In this document: positions 6,463 through 11,133 of the stretch, one piece after another
How positions within the stretch are numbered: the stretch's first letter is position 1
Layout: every line of letters begins with the position of its first letter
Assembly: GCA_051646185.1 (NCBI GenBank)
Contig: JBOFCS010000230.1
Span: 1 to 11,133 of the forward strand
Length of the DNA stretch: 11,133 bases
Direction of reading: 5' to 3'
DNA from: JBOFCS01 sp051646185
Lineage (GTDB): Bacteria > Actinomycetota > Actinomycetes > Mycobacteriales > Mycobacteriaceae
Made by a program: the position numbers and the translations under genes
Notes under the pieces: model-generated
Seen by the model: the letters and a program-made list of their open reading frames with translations, nothing else
Databases searched by the model: none
What the model was told of the DNA's origin: nothing

Positions 6463-6468
6463 CTCCTC
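6463..6468 (-). promoter_or_regulatory. Ribosome binding site of the VOC gene
   Basis: GAGGAG on the minus strand, 4 nt before ATG 6458. It rules out the longer TTG start at 6470, which lies upstream of it, and abuts the inverted repeat at 6470-6492. Confidence 0.7.
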
Positions 6469-6469
6469 A

Positions 6470-6492
6470 AGTTGAGTTAATAATACTCAACT
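6470..6492. promoter_or_regulatory. Inverted repeat operator candidate before the VOC gene
   Basis: AGTTGAGT (6470-6477) and ACTCAACT (6485-6492) are perfect 8-bp arms around a 7-bp AT-only spacer. On the minus strand a -10-like TATTAT (6485-6480) falls mostly within that spacer. A bound repressor would thus cover the promoter core; the -35 is poor. A further overlapping palindrome, CTCAA-G-TTGAG (6466-6476), gives a third half-site reaching into the ribosome binding site. As RNA, the arms could form a stem right next to that site. The half-site TTAGTTGA also occurs in the palindrome at 1-24, but with different spacing. Confidence 0.5.
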
Positions 6493-6544
6493 AACAGTAC
6501 ACACCAGCACCGACAGTTTTATTAAAACTAACATTTTAAGAAAG

Positions 6545-7171
6545 TTAACTACGCCGTTTTACTTGCACAACAACATCATTCAAGGAAAACTGCTGACCAC
6601 CATGGGAGTCAACTGTGCGAACGCACTCTTCGGCGACAACAATCTCCCATAAGTTCTCCTCCAGAACCTCGACAACCTCGGCAACTGTCACCGACGCGTG
6701 TGCTGGGTGCTGTTGTCCGTGTCCGTTCGTGTGCATATGCCCAACGATAAGCAAAGTCCCGCCGCAAGTAACCCAAGACGATATCCTTTGATAGAACTCC
6801 AGTTGTGGTATCGCTGGGTGAGCATAATGCGTGGTCACCAAATCAAATTTTTTATCAGGCTTCCACTGAGTGAGATCGGCTTCAATCCACTGTATTTGCT
6901 GCCCTAAACCCTGATTCGCCTCCTGCTGAGCAGCTTTGGCCAAAACATCCGAGGAAATATCAACAGCAGTAACCTGCCAACCCTGCGAGGCCAGCCAAAT
7001 AGCTTCGGCGCCCGCACCACAACCAGCATCCAGCGCTAACCCAGGAGTTAATGGGTTAGCCCCTCGAATGAGATACGGATTTAATGAATTGCTTGACGTC
7101 ACACCCGGTATATCCACACTGCGCTGCTGCCAATGCTTTTCCCAATAATCTTTACCAAAATCGTGTACCAT
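6545..7171 (-). CDS. Class I SAM-dependent methyltransferase
   Basis: A 208-residue cytoplasmic enzyme with a Rossmann-type methyltransferase core. Motif I is DAGCGAG (48-54, in LALDAGCGAG), the acidic residue that binds the SAM ribose is D71 (VTAVDIS), motif II is IEADL (96-100), and the motif IV region is FDLVTTHYAH (109-118). The N-terminal DYWEKHW (8-14) and overall size resemble TehB/thiopurine-type small-molecule methyltransferases. A histidine-rich stretch (HMHTNGHGQQH, 145-155) follows the core strand. The acceptor cannot be read from the sequence. The ATG at 7171 has an AGGA about 7 nt upstream. It lies 56 bp after sepX on the same strand with no visible terminator, so it may be the distal gene of the galU-glp-rimJ-sepX operon, although a link to division is not implied. 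Confidence 0.85.
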   Translation of the reverse strand: MVHDFGKDYWEKHWQQRSVDIPGVTSSNSLNPYLIRGANPLTPGLALDAGCGAGAEAIWLASQGWQVTAVDISSDVLAKAAQQEANQGLGQQIQWIEADLTQWKPDKKFDLVTTHYAHPAIPQLEFYQRISSWVTCGGTLLIVGHMHTNGHGQQHPAHASVTVAEVVEVLEENLWEIVVAEECVRTVDSHGGQQFSLNDVVVQVKRRS

Positions 7172-7227
7172 GGGCGATTCCTACCACCTTATTGCTCGAC
7201 CCAAGGGGCAAAACTTTTACCACCTAC

Positions 7228-8046
7228 TTACTGTCCAGCAGCCCTTGGTAGTTCATGGGCACGCACCGGAACATACGGGTCTAAGTGATCAAAGATAGGA
7301 TCTTCATCATCAACCTCCAAAACAACAGCGCCTGGTCGGCGTAAACGCGCTGGAATTAAGTCCAATTCCCGATCACTACGGGACTCCACACCAAGCCGTG
7401 ATCTATTCATTCGAGCAATTCGCCGACGACGAATATCGCGCTCCAACCGCACCTGACTACGCAGATACATTAAATACCCAACCAACCCAACAACAGCAAT
7501 TCCTGTTGCCCAGAACACTATTGGCGTGGTAATTACCGCCAGAACTGCAGTCAAAACAACAAGCCCAGCAAGACCAAGCACCACCCTCTGACGGAAGGTG
7601 AACTTTGTCAACTGTGCATCCGCATCCTGCTCAGGGTCAAACCCACCCCGATGTTCACGGCGTCCGGCCTGTTCATAGGAACCCGGAGTGGTATTTCCTT
7701 CTTGATCATCAGGGGCAACCAACTGGGCCGTTTCACTACTTTGTGCAGCCAGCTCAGCTGAGGCATTAGCAGCGGACTCTACCTGCGCTTCTTGCCCAGA
7801 AACGGTCTCCAGGCTTTCGCCCATACTGTCCTCGCTACCGTCTTCAGGTTGCCAGTTCGGGTCGCTTCGATGTCCAGCAGCCGGGCCACTGCGTACCGGA
7901 GGCCGACGACCACCCCGATGCAATATCCGTGCTGAAAGTGCAGCGTCAGAGGTACGACGAATAGTCGGGCGGAGATTAATCAACATTGGCATCAGAACAA
8001 CCAGCCACACAACAACAAGACCAACCCACAATACTGAGCTTGGCAC
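7228..8046 (-). CDS. sepX: Divisome membrane protein SepX/GlpR (Glp receptor)
   Basis: A 272-residue membrane protein. TM1 spans about 5-24, then a long cytoplasmic linker rich in E, Q, A and S (about 45-147), then TM2 (153-173) and TM3 (175-195), then a cytoplasmic tail. The tail holds a basic run RRRRIARMNRSR (206-217) and an acidic stretch LEVDDEDPIFDHLD (243-256). Basic residues after TM1 and before TM2 place both the linker and the C-terminus inside. Position (galU-glp-rimJ-this gene) and topology identify it as SepX of Streptomyces / GlpR of C. glutamicum. GlpR recruits the gephyrin-like protein Glp to the membrane and links FtsZ with the polar Wag31 machinery. It is unrelated to the glycerol-phosphate repressor of the same name. 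The start is GTG, fixed by a strong AAGGAGG 8 nt upstream. The 117-bp gap to rimJ may hold a promoter, but I see no convincing hexamers. Confidence 0.85.
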   Translation of the reverse strand: MPSSVLWVGLVVVWLVVLMPMLINLRPTIRRTSDAALSARILHRGGRRPPVRSGPAAGHRSDPNWQPEDGSEDSMGESLETVSGQEAQVESAANASAELAAQSSETAQLVAPDDQEGNTTPGSYEQAGRREHRGGFDPEQDADAQLTKFTFRQRVVLGLAGLVVLTAVLAVITTPIVFWATGIAVVGLVGYLMYLRSQVRLERDIRRRRIARMNRSRLGVESRSDRELDLIPARLRRPGAVVLEVDDEDPIFDHLDPYVPVRAHELPRAAGQ

Positions 8047-8054
8047 GCCAGTGA

Positions 8055-8061
8055 CCTCCTT
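8055..8061 (-). promoter_or_regulatory. Strong ribosome binding site of sepX
   Basis: AAGGAGG on the minus strand, 8 nt before the GTG at 8046. It supports the GTG start and suggests sepX is translated well and independently of rimJ. Confidence 0.75.
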
Positions 8062-8163
8062 CTATCGAGTCGCCCTGATGCAGATAGGACGCAAATTACT
8101 ATCCAGGCTATGCCTAATTTCGCACTTGACCATGCAGACGCGCCGAGTTAAATCACAAGGTAG

Positions 8164-8820
8164 TTATTTAATACCCACCCACTGGGCTTTACCCTGCCGG
8201 ACAAGACCATCAGCAACTGAACCTGTCACTTCTTCAATAGTTTTTGCCATAAGAAGGTGATCTCGCCATGCCCCATCAACATCAAGATACCTTTTGAGCA
8301 GCCCTTCTTCTCGAAACCCCACCTTGTTCAACACAGTCCGGCTAGCCACATTCTCCGGACGAACTGTCGCTTCAACTCGATGTAAGCCCAACCTTGCGTA
8401 GCAGTAATCCAAGCCAAGAGCCACCGCGCCTGTGGCCACCCCGGCACCGGTGACATCACTGTCTACCCAATACCCAATCCAAGCCGACTTAAGAGCCCCA
8501 CGGACGATATTTCCAACAGTAAGCTGACCAGCAAAACGACCATCAAGCTCAATGACCATCGGGACCATCACCCCCCGTCGCGCCTCGGCTCTAAGTCCTG
8601 AAAATAATGCTGGCCAGGCAGTGACATGATGACGGGTCTCCCACTCCAGATCAGCCGTAGGCTCCCAGGGTTGTAGAAGTAGTTTGTCTTTTGTCCTGAC
8701 ACGGCTCCAAGCTTGAGCATCGCGGAGCCGAACTGGCCGCAGCGAGACCGCCCCGGCCGACACCTTCAAAGGCCCCAACCGAGTTGCCCTACCAAAACGA
8801 GTTGGCCATGGTGTCGACAT
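8164..8820 (-). CDS. rimJ: GNAT N-acetyltransferase, RimJ/RimL type
   Basis: A 218-residue protein with the GNAT fold; it transfers acetyl from acetyl-CoA to an amine, in RimJ/RimL proteins the N-terminus of a ribosomal protein. Visible marks are SLRPVRLRDA (26-35), the strand GYWVDSDV followed by the CoA-binding loop GAGVATG (125-131), LHRVEATVRPENVASRTVL (146-164) and GFREEG (168-173). The true substrate in Corynebacteriales is not settled; the symbol follows the homologue in the same position in M. tuberculosis. ATG 8820 is chosen because it lies 4 nt after the glp stop, as in a coupled operon. The frame stays open upstream inside glp, and ATG 8853, preceded by GAAGAAG, is an alternative adding 11 residues. 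It lies between glp and sepX, which act together in division, so a role linked to that module is possible but unproven. Confidence 0.8.
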   Translation of the reverse strand: MSTPWPTRFGRATRLGPLKVSAGAVSLRPVRLRDAQAWSRVRTKDKLLLQPWEPTADLEWETRHHVTAWPALFSGLRAEARRGVMVPMVIELDGRFAGQLTVGNIVRGALKSAWIGYWVDSDVTGAGVATGAVALGLDYCYARLGLHRVEATVRPENVASRTVLNKVGFREEGLLKRYLDVDGAWRDHLLMAKTIEEVTGSVADGLVRQGKAQWVGIK

Positions 8821-8824
8821 AATG

Positions 8825-10084
8825 TCAACCACGCTGCGCAAGGAACGCAACATCAACTTCTTCGCCGGTGCGAATTTCCTCAAGATCAGGATCAATCATC
8901 ACCAAACAATTTGCTTCGGCAAGCGTTGCAAGCAAATGAGAGGAAGCACCCGGAGCCCCACCTAAAGCCTGAACTAAATATTCTCCGGTAGCATCATCGC
9001 GCATCAATTGCCCTCGCAGGTAACCTTTTCGGCCAGCAATGGAACTAATAGGCGATACCGTACGCGCGCGAACAACCCTACGCATTGGTTGCCGCTTACC
9101 TAAGGCAATACGGATGAGTGGTCGAACCATAACTTCAAATACCACTAAAGCACTCACCGGATTCGCTGGTAACAAAAAGGTTGGAACTCCATCACGGCCC
9201 AATTGCCCAAAACCTTGAACTGAACCAGGATGCATCGCAACCCGTTCCACTTCCAAATTGCCTAAATCAGCAAGAACCTCACGGACAACCTCGGAAGCTG
9301 CACCGCCAACTGCGCCAGAGATGACGACCACTTCAGCCCGAATGAGTTGCCCTTCAACAACTTCTCTCAACCTCTTGGGTTCGACACTAGCTATGCCCAC
9401 CCGGTTGACATCCGCGCCTGCATCTCGAGCTGCAGCCGCCAAAGCATAGGAATTAACGTCGTATACCTGACCATTGCCTGGAGTGCGATCAACATCCACT
9501 AGCTCCCCACCCACGGAAATCACTGATAACCGAGGTCGTGGATGCACTAACACCTTGTCCCTGCCAACCGCAGCAAGCAAACCAACCTGAGCCGAACCAA
9601 TGATTGTCCCTGAGCGCACCGCCACATCACCTGGTTGCACATCATCCCCGGCCCGACGAACATAGTCACCAGAGCGCACCGGCTTGGAAATTTTCACCCG
9701 ATCCTGACCACCATTAGTCCACTTTACGGGGAGAACAGCATCAGCAAGAGTCGGCAGCGGAGCGCCGGTATCCACCCGAACGGCTTGGCGAGGCTGCAAG
9801 CGAATCGGTTGACGAGACCCGGCAACAACTTCACCCACCACTGGCAAAGTTAGTTCCGCCGGAGCCCCGCTCTCATCAGTAAAACCCTCCCCGGCGGCCT
9901 GGACATCAACACTGCGAACTGCGTATCCATCAATCGCCGCCTGATCAAAGCCGGGAAGTGGGCGCTGAGTCACAACTTCTTCAGCGCACAGCAAACCCTG
10001 AGCCTCTGATATCGCCACCCGTACCGGACGTGGAGCCACCGCCGCAGCAATGACCCTTGCCTGTTGTTCTTCTACTGAACGCAT
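8825..10084 (-). CDS. glp: Gephyrin-like molybdotransferase Glp (MoeA homologue)
   Basis: A 419-residue protein of full MoeA length. The fold is clear: FDQAAIDGYAV (46-56), DTGAPLPTLADAVLP (105-119), RAGDDVQPGDVA (144-155), GQVYDVNSYAL (205-215), and the C-terminal LLPANPVSALVVFEVMVRP (304-322). MoeA normally inserts molybdate into molybdopterin-AMP. Here several active-site loops are altered: the usual STGDEL is SVGGEL (190-195), the GGVSVGxxD loop is GAVGGAASE (257-265), PGKP is PGSV (287-290), and PGNPVS is PANPVS. This fits Glp of Corynebacteriales, a repurposed molybdotransferase that binds FtsZ and the receptor GlpR at the septum. No other molybdopterin genes are nearby, while the receptor gene sepX is two genes downstream. 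ATG 10084 has GGAAGG 7 nt upstream; the gap to galU is 72 bp. Residual enzymatic activity cannot be excluded. Confidence 0.88.
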   Translation of the reverse strand: MRSVEEQQARVIAAAVAPRPVRVAISEAQGLLCAEEVVTQRPLPGFDQAAIDGYAVRSVDVQAAGEGFTDESGAPAELTLPVVGEVVAGSRQPIRLQPRQAVRVDTGAPLPTLADAVLPVKWTNGGQDRVKISKPVRSGDYVRRAGDDVQPGDVAVRSGTIIGSAQVGLLAAVGRDKVLVHPRPRLSVISVGGELVDVDRTPGNGQVYDVNSYALAAAARDAGADVNRVGIASVEPKRLREVVEGQLIRAEVVVISGAVGGAASEVVREVLADLGNLEVERVAMHPGSVQGFGQLGRDGVPTFLLPANPVSALVVFEVMVRPLIRIALGKRQPMRRVVRARTVSPISSIAGRKGYLRGQLMRDDATGEYLVQALGGAPGASSHLLATLAEANCLVMIDPDLEEIRTGEEVDVAFLAQRG

Positions 10085-10156
10085 CTGAGAACCTTCCGTT
10101 CGCCTTACTTCTGACCCGGCACCCGGCTCCCCACCGCCCAGAGTATGCGCATCTCG

Positions 10157-11074
10157 TCAGAGAAGGCCTAGTCGCGAAACTAGCCATTCGCGCAACTCTG
10201 GACCGTAGTCATCACGGTCCAATGCAAAGTCAACAGCAGCCTTAAGGTAGCCGCCGGGATTTCCGAGGTCGTGTCGGGATCCACGATGCACAACCACATG
10301 CACCGGATGCCCTTCGGAGATGAGCAGAGCTATGGCATCGGTGAGCTGTATTTCACCACCGGCACCTGTCTGTATTCGACGCAGCGCATCAAATATTGCA
10401 CGATCAAGAATATACCGACCGGCGGCGGCAAAATGCGATGGAGCATCAGCCGGGTCAGGTTTTTCCACCATGCCTTTAACGCGCAGTACATTCGGATTAG
10501 CCGCATCAGGAACAACATCAACATCAAAAACCCCATACGCGCTAATTGCATCCCCGGGTACCTCAATAGCGCATAAAACTGTTCCTCCCCGCTTCGCTCT
10601 CACCTTTGCCATCACTTCCAACACCCCGGTGGGCAGGACCAAATCATCAGGGAGTAGCACGGCAACCGCGTCTTCTTCATCATCAAGTTGCTCTTCCACG
10701 CAGCCAACAGCGTGACCCAGACCCAGTGGCTGATGCTGAACCACGGACTCCACTTTGATTAACGCCGGAGCGCGACGCACTTTTTCTAAAATTGCAGACT
10801 TTCCACGGGCCTCTAGGGTGCCTTCAAGCACTAAATCCTCAACAAAGTGAGCAACAACACCATCTTTACCCTCTGAAGTAACAATGATAAGCCGTTGTGC
10901 CCCAGCTTCAGCAGCTTCAGCAGCAACCAACTCAATCCCCGGTGTATCAACTACCGGAAGCAATTCCTTCGGTACTGTCTTTGTTGCAGGCAGGAAACGA
11001 GTACCCAGCCCTGCGGCCGGGACAATCGCAGTCCTCGGGATCGGCACTTCAGGAGTGTGGTGAGCCTCAGTCAT
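10157..11074 (-). CDS. galU: UTP-glucose-1-phosphate uridylyltransferase
   Basis: A 305-residue cytoplasmic enzyme that makes UDP-glucose and pyrophosphate from UTP and glucose-1-phosphate, supplying trehalose, glycogen and cell-wall galactan synthesis. The nucleotide-binding signature LGTRFLPATKTVPKELLPV (23-41) is complete. Also present are QPLGLGHAV (115-123), the metal-binding LPDDL (141-145), MVEKPDP (202-208), GEIQLTDAI (240-248) and HDLG (268-271). Length and motifs are typical of bacterial GalU with no sign of damage. ATG 11074 has AGGG about 9 nt upstream. It is the first gene of the minus-strand cluster; glp follows after 72 bp with no T-rich terminator between. The last codons can form a small hairpin (10165-10185). 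Confidence 0.95.
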   Translation of the reverse strand: MTEAHHTPEVPIPRTAIVPAAGLGTRFLPATKTVPKELLPVVDTPGIELVAAEAAEAGAQRLIIVTSEGKDGVVAHFVEDLVLEGTLEARGKSAILEKVRRAPALIKVESVVQHQPLGLGHAVGCVEEQLDDEEDAVAVLLPDDLVLPTGVLEVMAKVRAKRGGTVLCAIEVPGDAISAYGVFDVDVVPDAANPNVLRVKGMVEKPDPADAPSHFAAAGRYILDRAIFDALRRIQTGAGGEIQLTDAIALLISEGHPVHVVVHRGSRHDLGNPGGYLKAAVDFALDRDDYGPELREWLVSRLGLL

Positions 11075-11097
11075 GAGTTACACCCTAGCCACTAACC

Positions 11098-11126
11098 CGG
11101 TAACGGGCTCGCCCAGCGATAGTCAA
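11098..11126 (-). promoter_or_regulatory. Possible galU operon promoter
   Basis: On the minus strand TTGACT (11126-11121) is followed by a 17-bp spacer and TTACCG (11103-11098), about 24 nt before the galU ATG. The -35 is good and the spacing ideal, but the -10 is poor, so this is a tentative call. Confidence 0.3.
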
Positions 11127-11133
11127 GGGCTCT

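Noticed and set aside
6459..6470. Longer VOC protein starting at TTG 6470 or ATG 6461
   Set aside because: TTG 6470 lies upstream of the GAGGAG ribosome binding site and within the palindrome, and ATG 6461 has only 1 nt spacing; ATG 6458 fits best.
8105..8115. DtxR-like iron box in AGGCTATGCCT upstream of sepX
   Set aside because: The arms are too close and the outer bases do not match the 19-bp DtxR consensus; probably chance.
8821..8895. Longer rimJ start inside glp (near 8895)
   Set aside because: The extra N-terminus is a read-through of the glp 3' end; family proteins begin shortly before the TRLGPLKV-type segment, and ATG 8820 lies 4 nt after the glp stop.
10271..10715. Plus-strand open frames of 101 and 131 residues opposite galU
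   Set aside because: Low-complexity Ser/Thr/Ala translations antisense to a highly conserved enzyme, overlapping each other, without start signals.

Overview
The window looks like chromosomal DNA from an actinobacterium of the order Corynebacteriales, most likely a Corynebacterium-type organism with moderate G+C (roughly half by eye). The main reason is the minus-strand order galU > gephyrin-like molybdotransferase (glp) > rimJ-type acetyltransferase > sepX/glpR membrane protein at 11074 down to 7228. This order is known from Corynebacterium and Mycobacterium tuberculosis. A LexA-type SOS box of the actinobacterial form (TCGAA-N6-TTCGA) near position 60 agrees with this.

Right half (about 6045-11133, all minus strand): a cell-envelope and division module. 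GalU makes UDP-glucose. Glp is a MoeA homologue whose catalytic loops are visibly degraded, as expected for the FtsZ-binding divisome scaffold. The GNAT acetyltransferase starts 4 nt after the glp stop. SepX/GlpR is the three-helix membrane receptor for Glp. Downstream, on the same strand, lie a class I SAM methyltransferase (gap 56 nt) and a PhnB-like VOC protein. The VOC gene has its own inverted-repeat operator candidate just upstream of its ribosome binding site.

Left half (1-6024): an accessory-looking region. It opens with an AlkB-type Fe(II)/2-oxoglutarate DNA dealkylase. The alkB promoter region carries both a perfect 24-bp palindrome over the -35 box and a LexA SOS box before the start codon. 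Tail to tail with it, overlapping by 4 bp, is a 1302-residue protein on the minus strand: an N-terminal helix-turn-helix-like region, an nSTAND-type P-loop NTPase, one transmembrane helix and 14 WD40 repeats (enough for two seven-bladed propellers). Charge distribution and cysteine placement suggest that the NTPase and DNA-binding part sit in the cytoplasm and the propellers outside. Divergent from it, across a 280-bp regulatory region with a promoter and two palindromes, is a small two-helix membrane protein translationally coupled (TGATG) to a TetR-family regulator. TetR and VOC converge on a hairpin.

No RNA genes, insertion sequences, CRISPR arrays or stretches longer than 300 bp without a gene were found. 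The most interesting parts are the nSTAND/WD40 transmembrane protein, the double-controlled alkB promoter, the TetR/small membrane protein pair with its candidate operator, and the repurposed molybdotransferase with its receptor.
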